Below are positions 1 to 17,170 of a DNA stretch of 64,000 nucleotides, piece by piece. The position numbers and the translations under genes were made by a program. The DNA comes from Acanthochromis polyacanthus (taxonomy: Eukaryota > Chordata > Actinopteri > Pomacentridae): NCBI RefSeq assembly GCF_021347895.1, contig NC_067116.1, forward strand, positions 35,599,639 to 35,663,638, written 5' to 3'. The notes below the pieces were generated by a model. The model did not search any database. It was not told the origin of the DNA and was given only the letters and a program-made list of their open reading frames with translations. Each line of letters opens with the position of its first letter. Position 1 is the first letter of the stretch.

Positions 1-835
1 ATTCCACCAGCAGGTCGAACTTGTATCTTCTTCCAGTTTTCAGTAGTCCATTTGCTGTGTTTTATGGCCCAGTCAAGCCTCTTTATTATTCTGACATCTC
101 AAGCAATGACTTTTTTTTGCTGCAACTCAATCTGTCAAACCTGCAACTCCAAGTCTTCTCTTCACAGTTGAAACTGAGGCTTTCTTACTACCACCACTAT
201 TAAGCTGTGCCTGAAGCTTTTATCCTGTGAGACACCTATCATGCAAGCTATTGACTCTCAGAAACTTGTCTTCTGATTCTGTTGTGGCTTTGGGTCGTCC
301 AGATCTCTTCCTGTCAGATTTTCCCTCAGTTTCTGAGTGCCTTTTGATGGTGAAGGAAGCTGTACTCACTGAAACCTTGACTTTCTTCATAATCTCTCTG
401 TAGGAAAGACCTACGTTTTTAATTGTTATGATGGTCTGACTTTTTCTATTTTTAACTGGCTTCTTCTGGACATTCTTATAGCAACACACTACTTTCTGCA
501 ATATAATATTGTTCAAATAATGCTCTGAAGGGTATGGTGCCATGATGTGTCCCAACACTATTTTTATGCGGATGGAGGGGGTTTTAAGTAATCAAGAAAA
601 GCTGAGACACCTGTAGGAATTGGTAGCATCAACTTTCAAGGCTTGATCAAGCTCCACTGTTGCAGAACAGTTTTGAGTTGTTAATCCATTTCTTGTTCCC
701 TGAAAATAGCCTTTTAGTACAATTTCAAAATGTACATTATTTTTCAGTTTTGGGTAACCTTACCTTGTTTTTTAAATCTCCAGCAGTTCACCACTTATCT
801 TTGAATTTCAATAAAAAAATGGAAAAATTAAAATT
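1..835 (-). mobile_element. Degenerate Tc1-like DNA transposon, cut by the left window edge
   Basis: The minus strand reads as a Tc1-family transposase with its 5' flank. From about 558 leftwards it encodes a 112-residue stretch with a helix-turn-helix-like segment (VGLSYREIMKKVKVSVSTAS), then GRPKATTESED and LHDRCLTG, which match the paired-like/GRPR linker region of fish Tc1 transposases. After a stop the family pattern continues (KLQAQLNSG, VSTVKRRLGVAGL, then a segment resembling NWTTENWKK) down to base 1, with several in-frame stops. The DDE catalytic half would lie left of the window. Bases 559-835 look like the element's own 5' non-coding arm, but I could not fix the terminal inverted repeat or a TA target site, so the right boundary is approximate. 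The copy is clearly non-functional. Confidence 0.75.
220..558 (-). pseudogene. Tc1-like transposase N-terminal fragment
   Basis: This is an open 112-residue stretch inside the relic at 1-835. In the family this part binds the transposon inverted repeats: a PAI-like helix-turn-helix, an AT-hook-like GRP motif (GRPKATTESEDKFL here), and the start of the second recognition domain. It ends at a stop where the family protein continues, and the homologous reading goes on in broken form to base 1. The start chosen is the first methionine (MLGHIMAPYPSEHY), but the protein-like part begins only near residue 40. No catalytic residues are present. I see it as a fossil, not a gene. Confidence 0.7.
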
Positions 836-1405
836 AGATTGTCAATTATTAATCCAAATTATCTATAGATCACTTGGCTGTCCAAGTTGTTTGGTTTATT
901 TTGATGTAACCAGTCCATCTGCTACAATCTGCCCAATGATCTATGAAAACACTCAAGAATCTAGAATCAACAGAGGCCAACAGAGACCCAAAACTCAGGC
1001 TGAGGACCCTAAGAAGTCCCACAAATGGTCACTGCTAATCTAAATGACTTCATACTTGATACTGGATTTCCTCAGATTTCTAGCAAGCTAGCATCTGCCA
1101 AATTTGAAATGAGTCAACTGTGTGTTGCGGAGATATATAACAGCCAGTAAACTATCGGAGAATTGAAATAAAATCTCAAAGGAGAAAAAATACTGTTGAA
1201 CTGGGCAAGTATTGCACCTCTCTATACGTCACGATTTTATCTGTAAAAGTTTTCGCATATTTTCATGCCTGTTTCATCCAGAAAAAATGCATTCTCGCGT
1301 TGACTCATTGTAGAGTAGCGTTAACAGTTCAGTTGTTGGTGCAAGTTTTCTGACTTGTATCATACAGACTGGACAGGTTCACACAAAGTGGAAATTACTC
1401 TTCAC
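836..1405. other. AT-rich sequence with no recognised feature
   Basis: No exon, repeat family or structured element is recognisable here. It separates the Tc1 relic from the first V-SINE. Confidence 0.4.
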
Positions 1406-1417
1406 TGTTATAAGGTA

Positions 1418-1754
1418 TGGCTGCTCAGTGGAGTAGTGGTTAGCACTTTCGCCTTGCAGCAAGAAGATCCCTGGTTCGAATCCCAGGGTGGGCCTGGGAT
1501 CTTTCTGCATGGAGTTTGCATGTTCTCCCTGTGCATGCGTGGGTTTAGTCCAAAAATATGCTGAGGTTAATTGAGTACTCTAAATTGCCCGTAGGTGTGA
1601 ATGCGAGTGTGATTGTTTGTCTGTATATGTAGCCCTGCGACAGACTGGCGACCTGTCCAGGGTGTCCCCTGCCTTCGCCCGAGTCAGCTGGGATAGGCTC
1701 CAGCACCCCCCGCAACCCTAATGAGGATAAAGCGGTGTACAGAGGATGGATGGA
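1418..1754 (+). mobile_element. V-SINE-type retroposon, copy 1
   Basis: This is a tRNA-derived SINE. The head has an A-box-like AGTGGTTAGCAC and a perfect B-box GGTTCGAATCC at 1473-1483. The body has the vertebrate V-SINE central block (GGAGTTTGCATGTTCTCCC), and the tail ends in GGATGGATGG. It is flanked by a perfect 12-bp target duplication, TGTTATAAGGTA, at 1406-1417 and 1755-1766, so both ends are exact. Compared with the copies at 29.9 and 49.5 kb it has lost about 30 bp inside the central block: GTGGGTTT is followed directly by AGTCCAAAA, without the CTCCGG...CCTCCCA segment. Pol III promoter boxes are intact, but mobilisation would need a partner LINE. Confidence 0.9.
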
Positions 1755-1766
1755 TGTTATAAGGTA

Positions 1767-2554
1767 AAGCTCAGGTCTACTAAAATAAATACAAAACAGC
1801 AAGTGAAATCACACAGAAACTAATTTCTAGAGTGGGAGGTGAAGGTAGTCGCGTGTTTGAGTTTTGTATTGTCTGAACTGACAGCTTGGTTAAGAGTTTA
1901 CAGCCTTAAAACAAGATTTAATAAAAGTGCTCCCTTCCTCTCTTTGGGTTTTTTCAAGGCATGCTTATTCAGGAGGCCCAACGTTGACTAATCAAATTCA
2001 CCTCAGAGATCTGCGGGCCACGCTGCTGTGAGGAGAGGTATGCAGAATCAATGTCTGCAAAACATTTATCACAAGGTGTCAGTGCAATCTGTGGCTGAAG
2101 CAGCATGAATTATCTGCCCAAGCTGTTCAGATGGAGGTCCCTCTCTGAGATAGTCATGTACCATTCATATCTGTTAGTGTTTTGTCAGACTGCACATCAT
2201 TAACAGCTGCCCTTCGCTTCGTTAACTCACACACAGACCACTTTCCTCCCCTCTCCAATCTTCAACTTCTCTTGCACACCATCACTTAAAACCCTTCCAT
2301 TCGCACTCTCCGCTATCAGATGCTCACCACAGCGTTGCCCCCATAAACCTGAGCGATTAGACTGGTGGTTATGACAGCCAGCCGTCATCACCTCTGTTTA
2401 TTTAATCTCTGTCCTCCTCTCTCTGTCCCTCTTTCACCTCCATCCTTCTCTCCCAGGAGTCGATCTTTGACTCCTTTAGGGAGGTCCACACTTCTAGGAA
2501 AACCCCTCTGGACCAAGGAAAAAAGACACCACAAAAACAGAAACCAGAGCAGCT
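1767..2554. other. Unique sequence with no recognised feature
   Basis: No exon or repeat family is recognisable between the SINE and the long CA array. Confidence 0.4.
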
Positions 2555-7857
<5,303 letters not shown>

Positions 7858-7910
7858 TTGATGACGTTGCCTAGAAGCAGTGGCTCCGCCCACAGGCAGC
7901 CAAAGGAAAA
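7858..7910. repeat. Fragment of a dispersed repeat shared with 42781-42830
   Basis: The segment TTTGATGACGTTGCCTAGA followed by AGTGGCTCCGCCCACAGGCAGC resembles TTTGATGGTGTTGCCAAGC followed by AGAGGCTTTGCCCACAGGCAGC at about 42787-42830. Two similar blocks 35 kb apart in otherwise unrelated sequence suggest an old repeat. Class and ends are unknown. Confidence 0.45.
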
Positions 7911-7919
7911 AAGACCCCC

Positions 7920-10900
7920 AAAATGACCTCATTTAATCGATTTGCATCAAAACTAACTTTCTGTGACAGTCATGCTTATAATGGTATCTCATGGTAATGC
8001 TATGCCACGTTCTACATCTGCACACAGTGAATACTGAACTGATGATTGACTTTAATTATGCTGCAAATTAAATAGCAATAGCTATCAGAAAAATTGCAAT
8101 TAAACATTTTCTCCTCATTGTAAATAATAATTCAGCCTTAGGGTTAGCAAACACTAATTTCATGCAGCAGACGTGGAGCAATGACAGCATGCATTTTGAT
8201 TTGTGTTTCAGGTCATATCACAAATTGAAGACCTAAAGCTCTGGTTTGCGTCAATTCCTGACAAAAACGTCACATTCTTTGGCTGATAAAGGTTTCTCCA
8301 GAATCAGATAAGCTGTGTCTGTTGCTGCTGTCCCGTGTTTTAAGACTGAACCAACCCCAGGACTACACCGGCCAAGTTTCAAGTAGATCAGATGGATAGT
8401 TGCCAAGAAAAGCGAAGAACTGACAGAATCGCAGAGATTCCTTCATTTTTCATTAGATTTTAGTTGCACACAATTTCTACATCTAGTCTGAATGTAACAA
8501 TATGTCTGAGTCAGAAATAAATAATGTCTGTCTGCCTTGGTTTCATTCTGACCCCGTCACGTGTGGTGTAAGCACTCATCAGACTTCAGGGGTCGCACTG
8601 TTGCAACCAATTACAGGAAAACTGAGCTAGTTCTCCCACTAAGCTGGAATGTATTTTGACTATCTTAACTGTCATTAACCTGAATGTATGTTGCTTAAAT
8701 TAGCAAGAAACTCACTGAATAAATGTTATTTTGCGATTGCCAATAATTTCTCACTGTCCTCTCTTTTAATAGTTTTAAAGTGTGTATTGTCTAGGAAATA
8801 GTGTCAGATTAGGACTTTGTATTGGCTCAGATCAGGGGAAAAAAAAATGTGATCAAGACATTTCTATTTCTAACAACGCTTGTCAGCTGTAAAAAGAATT
8901 GATTATAGCAGCTAAAACTGAAACCAGAAAGTGCGAGAAGGCTTTGCAGACCCTCTAAGATCTAAACAGAGCTGGTGCATTTCGTCTCACCTGCCATTTC
9001 TGTTTGGTAACATGACTCGCGTCAGGCCACCTCTGTTCACATGGGCCTGTGAAATCGGCTGATCAAAGTCAAGACAGGACGGAGCGAATATGTGAGCGTT
9101 TAACAGCCTGTTATTAATATGGCTGTCACAGTTCAGAGTGACGGGGCAGCAGTGAGGTGAACAGTGTGTGTGGGATTGTGAATTTATGGGTGTGGGAACA
9201 GTCAAAATAAGGACGGTGTTGTCCTTAGTCATAAACATGTTCATTCTAGAAAAGTCCCTCTAAAATTACAATAACTTTTCCTGATGTGTTAGTCAGTGGT
9301 GGATATATATCCTGTCTGATGCCAGTTCATGAATCAGGAATGAGGAAGTATATCCAGCTTTTAGCCTGAGGCACCGCCAGAATTGCACATTTCATATTCA
9401 AACCATGTTTAATTCAGAACTCTAACAGGCAGTCTTGGATGGATAAATATAACACATGTGCATCTCATTTCCTAGAACACAGGAAAACGGAAGTTCCAGA
9501 TAGGAAGAGAGCGTGATTGCCTTTATTCCGCTTCCAGTGTCCAGTCCCAAAATTAAGTGTTGCACGCAGACAACAAGTAGCATGTTTTTCATTTTCTTTT
9601 CAGATTTTGCTCCATTTCAGGAATTGCTGTGACTTGAAACCCCAGATTTCATAAAGCTAAATAAATAAATCCTTTATCTGTCCCTTAATCCAGCTGTTCC
9701 ACAGTTATGCTGCGTCTTTTTCCGGGATTTTAGAATTTACTAGGTGAACAGGAGACATTTATGTCACTCCCGCCCCCTCAGAATGAGATTATCACTCGTT
9801 TTGTGCAATCCATTTATTATTCCACCCACTCGTGATCCTTAACTCCTCAGCATCCGCAGCATCCACCCACCCCTGTATGTCTGCATGTATGGAGCTCTTT
9901 TAATCTGCTTAAGTCCTGCTCATTTTCACATTTTGCTAAACAGAAATCTGTTTATATTTCTAATTTTCCACTCTTCTATTATTGTTTAGCCAGCGTGAGA
10001 TAAAGAAATGCTCCCACACCTACCGGGTTTGAGGTTTTGTTAGTTTAGGGGCGTCACCACACCCCACGTCTCTCTGTGTCTGTCTCCCTCTTTTCCTGTG
10101 GAAATGGGATCATTTAGTACGAGGGGAGATAAGCTGAGTGGACGAGGTGATGGAAGCTTTTTGTGCGAGGGTCTGACGCACACAGAGCTGCTTTTCCTGA
10201 CAGCGCCTCTGTGCTCGTAAAGAGGGGAGGGGTCACAGGTCAGCTGGAAGTATTTTTTCATTTATCCTCCTGTCTGTCTGTGTTGCCTTTCACATACAGT
10301 ATCTCTAATGAAATTCCTTAATGATCGCAGGACGGCATCGCTATCACTCCCAGCGATGCCCTTTTGATCTCTGAAGCACGTTCCGCTCAGGGAGGAGGAT
10401 GATGCTGCGACACCTTTATCTGCCCTCTTCACTTTCTGAACTCATCTCCTCCTCCTCCACATCCCCTCTTCATCACTCATCTCACCTCTCTTACCTTCCC
10501 CTCCTTTCATCATCGCTGTACATATGAAATACCAGAGGCAATTCTCCTGCCTGACCATAGGGAGCAGTTCCTTCATGAATAATTTGAACTGTAAGTGGAA
10601 GTTTGCATCTCGTTCGGGGGAAGTCACAGGTGTGAAATAAGAGGAGGGGAGGGAACTTTGATTTTGCATGCTGAACCTTTGCCTGCTAATTAAAAAACAT
10701 AACAAGGGAAAGTGCTGACAGCATAATAAGATTTCATGAATTGATGAGATTTGTAGAGGTTGACGGCCTCACATCAGTTTGAGTATCCCAGTCCTTTACT
10801 GTGGGCTGATAGGGTTCCTACACATGTCACACTCCAGTGCAACAGGGAATAGAGATGATAAGACTGATACCATTTTTATGTCTGCATGGAAAATATGAAG

Positions 10901-13175
10901 TGACTGACAGCTGACAAATGGCTCAGCTCAGCATATAAACTGGAAACAGTACCTGGATCTGATCAAAGATTTTTCTTAAAAATCAGTCGTTTATCTTATG
11001 CGCATTTGATGGAGTAGATACACTGAATGGAATCACTACAGCTGACTTTACTAGCTGCATAATCTTTTTTTTTTTTTTTTACATCTGTTGCCATGCAGAA
11101 GCATACGGTAAATAAAAACCAAAGAAATGGCTGTCAGATGTTTGTTTGTTTTTTAGTTATAGGATCACTTTCCTCTTTAATCTCAGTTCAATTTAACTTT
11201 TATTCACTGGTCTGAAGTCAGTAAGCACCAATGAATTCTCTGTCACAGTGCTCCTTTAACGCAAACTGCTATAAAGGAACTTTTTTTTTAATGTAAAATT
11301 CGATTGCATGAATAACCCAAAGCATGTTCCCTCTCTGTCTCATCAGCAACCATAACAGCTGTCTCCCCATGTCTTATGGACCTGGGCTTCCCATAACACC
11401 CTAAATCAAAACTTTACCACCCTGGGTATCCTCATTGTACCCTCTGGCACCCAAAGTTGGAACATTTCTCTATTGTTAGTTCATCATTATTATTATTTAT
11501 CTTATAGATGTATTCTGATTTTTTTCTTACTTCAATGTGCATTAAGGTGAGATCACTCCTTTACAGTTGTTCATTTTTATTTATTTGTGTTTTTCATTGT
11601 TGTGTTGCCATTAACATTATTACCTTGTCCTTTTTATAATTTTTTTCGACCTGATCTTTATAAACATGAGTAACAAAAAAATGTTATCTATCTTGACAGA
11701 GGTATACATTTTATTGTGCTACATTTTTTCAGCCCCCAGTGTATATACTTACCACTTATGTATGTATGTGTATATCAGTGACCTCATTCGTGAGGGGATA
11801 CGTCCAGTTAACAGGCCTCATTTCCCCAAAGTGGTGGGCCTCCGGGGAACTCTGCCAATTTAAACATACATGCACACAGAGAGCTCTCAAAAGATCCAAG
11901 CAGCGCACAAACACAATTGTGTTACACACTGTACCAAAAACAGGCTGCGGATGAGCACACACTGTACATGCATACAGACTTGGACCGATGTATCGTATCA
12001 CCTGTCTATCAGCCAGTGTGTCAGTTTTGAGCTTGATTTGTAGCTCTTTTGGTTGAGTTATGTGTTCCCGAGCACAGCATGCCAGCCTCATTCTTTCTCC
12101 GCCGCTGATTCCCATCCATCTGTGTCAAATCTCTCTCTCCTTGTCCTCGTCTTTGCTTCCCTTTTCCGACTCCCCCCCGTCTCTTTATTCAAACAGGAAT
12201 GTGTGATATGTGGATCAGCAGACGGGGTGTGTAATATTCCTGCTGAGCACCGGAGAGAAGGCCAGACCAGGGAGAGGTGGTGAAAAACAACCCCGCTGCC
12301 ACCTCGACTCACGCATCCTTCATCACCTCTCTCCCCGATCCCAACGATCATCTTGCACCCAACCTACTTTTATGGCCTTTCAGCTCCATGCCAGCAAAGT
12401 CTCATGCACGTATATGGCAGAGATGGTGAAAGAGAATCACTGACCACTTTGGTACTCAGAAAATATTGCATGAGGATTTCTTTTCTTTCATTTTTTTTAA
12501 CCAAGAATAACCCGTCCAGAGGCCACGTTACCCTCAGGGAACGTGTTTCACTATTTCATCCCTAAAATCACTTTAAAATTGAGGACGGATGTGCAGGAAG
12601 ATAACTAAGGACAGGGCTTGAGGAAAAGAGGGATTTAGGGTGAGATAGAGAGGAGGAGAATGCTCAAGTGGAGCATCGGTGTTTCATAACAGTGTATTGT
12701 TGGGTTGCTGATGTCGGAACATAAAGTTTTGCTCTTTTTATGGTCAAACACTTGGACAGTGTGGAGCAAGTGAAAGTATAGACTTACCATGCAGGCCTTG
12801 CAGCCCCAGACAGAGAGAGGGAAACCAAAGAAGAGGGATGATAGAAGCAGAGCGAGAAATCCTTTTAGAGGGTGGCAGCAGCACAGATAAAGAAGTGAGA
12901 GGGCAAGGAGGTGTGAAGGAATAAATGAGGCAAAGAACTGAGAGCAGCGTGTGCCGTCGAATAGCTCAGCATGTGTTTCTGATAAATGATCACTTACCTC
13001 TAAAACACACCTCGCATATTTTAGCCGTACATGGACAGACTGAGATGGTGTTTGATGTGTGAGGGTGTTTGTGTGCATGGAGGACCAGCAGTAGCTGCAG
13101 GCTGCTTTTTTTTTTGCTTTGTGAAATGTAGACAGTTTGCTTTCAGAGACACAGTTTTCGCTTCAACTTGCCGCC
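7920..13175. other. Non-coding stretch with no recognised gene
   Basis: No exon is supported. A weak match to the family at 15.97, 38.4 and 48.4 kb (GGCCAAGTTTCAAGTAGATCA) lies near 8367-8390. Single-base T runs occur near 11067-11080 and 11280. The rest is unremarkable. Confidence 0.4.
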
Positions 13176-13889
13176 CTGCTAAAAATACAGAAACACAGTG
13201 TTAGGGCTGCATGCATACTGATTTGCACATGTTGCCTGGGTGATAAGACATGTGGGTGACACTTTATCAATAGAGATAGGAAAAGTGTTCCAATAAATGC
13301 ATCAAATGCAAACTGCCAACAAGGCACAAATGAAAATGCTACGGTCAGTTGCATGACCAAACTTCAAATGTGACCACATTTAAACAATTATGAGACCTCT
13401 GTGGCTCATACACACCATCCAATACCTTAATAGTGGAGGCCTTTTGCCCTCAGTTGTTCTCCCTGTGGTTTCTACAATTCTACAATTTCATTTAGCAGAC
13501 GCTTTTGTCCAAAGCGACGTAAAACACAAGCAAGAATTCAGACATAAGGAAAAACCTGTAGTAAGTGCAAAAAGTGCTTCAAGTGTGATTGGTCAAAGGT
13601 GTTGCCATCAAGTTGCAGAAGAATTGCCAACCCCCCCAACCCCCCCTTTTTTTCAACTTTGTCAGCGCTAAATAAGTGCTGGGTTTTGGACCACTTGACT
13701 TGTTCTACCCCTAAGGTGGAGTTAGAGGTGGTTTCTGTGCAGGTTTCCTGAGCAGCACTAGACTACACCAGGGCCTCTCATCACAGCCATTAACACCAGA
13801 AAGCCTCCCCTGGTGGAGGTTACAGCCATCAGAGACCAGTGATTGCCCTTACAAGATGGGCTTGGTGCTCTAAGGACACCCACCAGGTC
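13176..13889. repeat. Tandem duplication, copy 1, interrupted by an insertion
   Basis: This copy begins CTGCTAAAAATACAGAAACA and runs directly into copy 2, which begins CTGCTAAAAATACAAAGACG at 13890. Shared landmarks in the same order are CTGCATGCATACTGATTTGC, GGGTGACACT, AAAAGTGTT.CAATAAATGC, AAATGAAAATGCTA, TCAGTTGCATGA and, after the insertion, a GGTTTCC...CTAGACTA...CTCTCATC...CCCTGGTG block. Without the inserted 263 bp (insert plus one duplicated target) the unit is about 450 bp. A shorter diverged relative lies at 48840-48920, so the unit belongs to a dispersed family. No coding potential is seen. Confidence 0.8.
13474..13727. mobile_element. Teleost dispersed repeat inserted in duplication copy 1
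   Basis: The insertion carries the block ATTTAGCAGACGCTTTTGTC followed by CAAAGCGACG, which I recognise as a very common fish interspersed repeat of class uncertain to me. It is flanked by a perfect 9-bp duplication, GTGGTTTCT, at 13465-13473 and 13728-13736. The paralogous copy 2 has a single uninterrupted version of this site near 14176-14184, which serves as an empty site. A C-rich then T-rich run lies at 13634-13652. No open frame of note is present. Confidence 0.75.
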
Positions 13890-14335
13890 CTGCTAAAAAT
13901 ACAAAGACGACACTACAATACTATGACTGCATGCATACTGATTTGCACATAGGCTTGGGTGGTGAGAGGTATGGGTGACACTGTACCAATAGCGATAAGA
14001 AAAGTGTTGCAATAAATGCCTCAAATGTAAGCCACCAACAGGGCAAAAATGAAAATGCTAATGTCAGTTGCATGAACACACTCCAAATGTGTCTACGTTC
14101 AAAAAACAGACCTCTCTGGCTAACAAACACCCTACTATACCTTGTTAATGGTATAGTTTGGCCCGCCATTGCTCTCACTGTGACTTCCATGCGGGTCTCC
14201 CTAGGTGCTCTAGTCTGTGGCCACCAGAGTCTCTCATCGCACCCAGCAACACCATCAGACCTGCCCTGGTGAAGTGGCTGTCTTTGTAAGGTGAAATTTG
14301 TGGTGTAAAAACACCTACCTACATCAAATGCTAAG
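13890..14335. repeat. Tandem duplication, copy 2, without the insertion
   Basis: Head-to-tail partner of 13176-13889, diverged by substitutions and small indels. It lacks the 254-bp inserted repeat. The right end is judged from the loss of similarity after TGTAAAAACACCTACCTACA. A 173-residue minus-strand frame overlaps it but parallels a frame in copy 1 only because the DNA is duplicated; neither looks like a protein. Confidence 0.75.
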
Positions 14336-15964
14336 CAACACACTCTGCCAGTGTTGGCGTATGGTTCTACAGCGGTGTGATGTCCCCATCCGGAAAGACC
14401 CGGTCCAAGCCAGATACTCAGACCCTCTGTCCCAGTTGTCAAAACTCGATTCCTCTGTCCTTACTTATTTCCATATGTGCGTGTACATGTATTTGTTTGT
14501 GTGTGTTTTATTCTTGTGCAAATATTAAAATTATTATCTGTGTACCTTGATAAATAAACTAGAGTGGGTCACTTCAAACTGATATGTTTTTCACATCAAG
14601 AATAGATTAGTAAAACTAGCAATGCTTATCAATATCAACTGAAACTAACTGAAACCGTCCCGTCTCAAGAAGCTTCTTTAAACACATAACATAAGCTAAA
14701 GGATGGCATAAGATGCTTCAACGATTCCTGATTAACCTTCTAGCTGTGACCACTGACCCAAACATGCTGAAAGGTCACACAGATAAATGGGGTAAACGAA
14801 GAGCAGGGTAACATGGTGTAACAAATGGCCTTCTAAACTAAACAAGCCCTGTCAGTGAGCTAACCACAGCCCATCCAAAAACAGTTATCTTATCTGAGAG
14901 TCTCCGCTCCCCCTCCCTTATCTCCAATCATAAACCACAGAAGTGATTTAGACACAGTAACTCATCCAACATGAATCATGGCTCTGAGGTTTACATTCGC
15001 TGAATCAGATAAGCATTTAAATAAACCAGACTCCTCGACACATTTTTACAACTCCACCAATCCAGAAAGCAACCACAACCACGACAGCCAGTCGATGTCA
15101 ACAGGACAACATCCAAAAACCTCAGCCATCACTGAACCCCCCTGACTCCAGTGAAGACAGAAAAGCATGCAGGTGGAAATGCAAGATGGAGGGAGCTGAA
15201 ACAGACTTAACAGATGGAGTTTAATGTCTCCTTGTTAAAAAAAATGGAGCCATAAAATGATCGTCTTAGATGACCGGAGCACACTGTGGAATAGCACTTT
15301 AGCAATACTGGGCTCTAAATGATTCCACAGAGTTTTCCAGGTAGTGTGATACTCTTTGCCGTTGACATGGTCAGGAAAGAGGCACAGTTTTTTCATATTA
15401 CTTGACATGAAATACACAGGAGGGTTATTAGATGTAATGTTACAGTAGCTGTTAAGCCGTAAGGTGATTCTGGCATCTGGGGTTCTTCTATTTCTGCATA
15501 TGTGAGAGACGTGGGTTTACAATATGATGAGTTGCACTGGCTCTATTGTGCACTGGTGGAAGAGGGACTCAGATCGTTCACTTCAGTTAAAGTGATGATT
15601 TAAAAACACCCTATTGCCAGTAAAAATCACACATTCAGCATCTTACGCAAGCAAAATTAAACAACTATGAACAGGCAAGACAGACCTTTCATGGTATTAC
15701 AGGATCATTAGAACTGATGTATTAATGTTTCACCTACGTTTGTGTTGTAGTTGTGTGAAGTTGGAGCTGGTTTTAAAACCTGATGTATTTTATAAAGTGC
15801 TAGGCTGTTAAACACCTCAATCTGATAAACACATTTCTGACAGTAATTGAGTCCAAAAAGTCTTATTTTTCAGTGCAGCAAAAATTTTATTTCATTCATG
15901 CTGACAGACTTTCACTAACAAATCAAGAAATCCCAGTATGTTGTGTGTTCACTGCATAACTCGA
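14336..15964. other. Non-coding stretch with no recognised gene
   Basis: No exon, RNA gene or clear repeat boundary is seen. Sequence near 14460-14560 (GTGTGTTTTATTCTTGTGCA type) is loosely similar to 11560-11640 and 30760-30850, perhaps an old shared repeat tail. Confidence 0.35.
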
Positions 15965-16070
15965 CCTCCATACATCTGATCTCCTTCAAACTTGGTGGTT
16001 GTGTTGCTGGGGGCTCAGGGGAAAGCAATGTCAAGTTCAAAGTCAATTGGACCACTTTTGGGATCATTTT
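15965..16070 (+). repeat. Dispersed repeat family, copy A
   Basis: The core CTTCAAACTTGGTGGTTGTG, TTGCTGGGGGCTCAGGGGAA and GTTCAAAGTCAATTGGACCA matches copies near 38395-38480 and 48385-48480 (CTTCAAACTTGGCAGGTGTA ... AAGTGCAGTGCCAAGTTTGA). The family is recognised only by this internal comparison. Ends and class are not determined. Confidence 0.5.
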
Positions 16071-16689
16071 CTGGGGTTGCGTCAACATCTCTATCCTAAC
16101 ATGTGTACTTGTCCACACTTAGATTCTTGTGAACGTGTAAAACATCATCAATTCCAGGTCAAGTGTTGCTTCAATTTATCATGCACATCTAGCCAAGTAC
16201 ACAGGAAATGCTCAAATGTGTTCTTGCTTCATCTAATATATTAAAGATGTGTCAGAAACAAACTCATGTGGAGTAGGGACAGCCAAGTACCCCGCCAGTA
16301 GGATAAAACTCACAACTATGTGATCATTTTTTAAAATACTACTCTTACTGTGCTATGAAATGTATTTTTAAAGTCATTTTAGGCAGGAATGTACTCGTAC
16401 AACTGCCTGGAGTTCATACTACCTAGTGTGCAAGTCTGAATTTCTGGCCTTTTTTTTGGTCCTCAGCAGGCATTTGGTTTCCTGCGAGTGGAGCCGAAGT
16501 CACTTCTTTTCTTAGACAACTTCATCAAAACCAAATGAATGAAGAGAAAATGAGGCAGTGTGCTGCAGACCAACTTTAAACTCCTTCCAAAATGGCAGAA
16601 GCAAAATAGTTGATTTTAGGCTGAAAATAGGCAGATGGTTTTTTTTCCCCACTCTACTAGATTTTTACTCAATTTCCAGACTGAATTTT

Positions 16690-17170
16690 TGATTTCTTGT
16701 CACCGAATTACAGATGAGTGACAGATTAAATGAAACACTTGAACCACTGACCCGGACAATGAGACGATCCAGTGGTTCTGTCATGCTGTGGGAAGCATTT
16801 TGTTGGCATGGTTTGGATTCTTTTGTCCCAGTAGAGGGAAAAGTCACTGTGAATCATTATAAAGTTGTTGTGAATGATTATTTCTATCCTGTGATGGAAC
16901 ATTTACATCTTAATGGGAGAGGTCTCTTCCAGGATGACAATGCCTCCATCCACAGGGAACTAGGGTCACAAATATGCTATGGCAGCCACAGTTGCCAGGT
17001 CTCAACTCAATTAAACACCTATAAGAAATCAAAAAAACTAAATGAGGGAATATCCTTTGGAAGAATCGTGTTGCATCCCACCAGTAGAGTTTCAAGAATT
17101 AGAGAATTAATGCTAAGGTGGATTGAAGCTGCTCTGATGTTAAGTGGTGGCACAACATCTTATTTTTCCT
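16690..17170 (+). pseudogene. Tc1-like transposase relic, catalytic half
   Basis: The plus strand encodes a decayed DDE domain. It reads SSGSVMLWEAFCWHGLDSF, then VPVEGKVTVNHYKVVVNDYF, then LFQDDNASIHR, corresponding to the GGGSVMVWGCF and LFQDDNAPIHR blocks of fish Tc1 transposases. The second catalytic Asp region (QDDNA) is still visible, but the NPIEHLW block carrying the catalytic Glu is lost to frameshifts (QLNTYKKSKK is what remains). Further out-of-frame homology to the C-terminus (VSRIRELMLRWIEAAL) follows. No inverted repeats were found. This is a fossil fragment. Confidence 0.75.

Noticed and set aside
1430..1490. tRNA gene-like A-box and B-box
   Set aside because: These belong to the SINE head; no cloverleaf or 3' CCA-proximal stem is present. 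The same holds at 29.9 and 49.5 kb.
13921..14442. 173-residue minus-strand frame
   Set aside because: It overlaps a non-coding tandem duplication; the similar frame in copy 1 is explained by DNA duplication, is broken, and has no domain.
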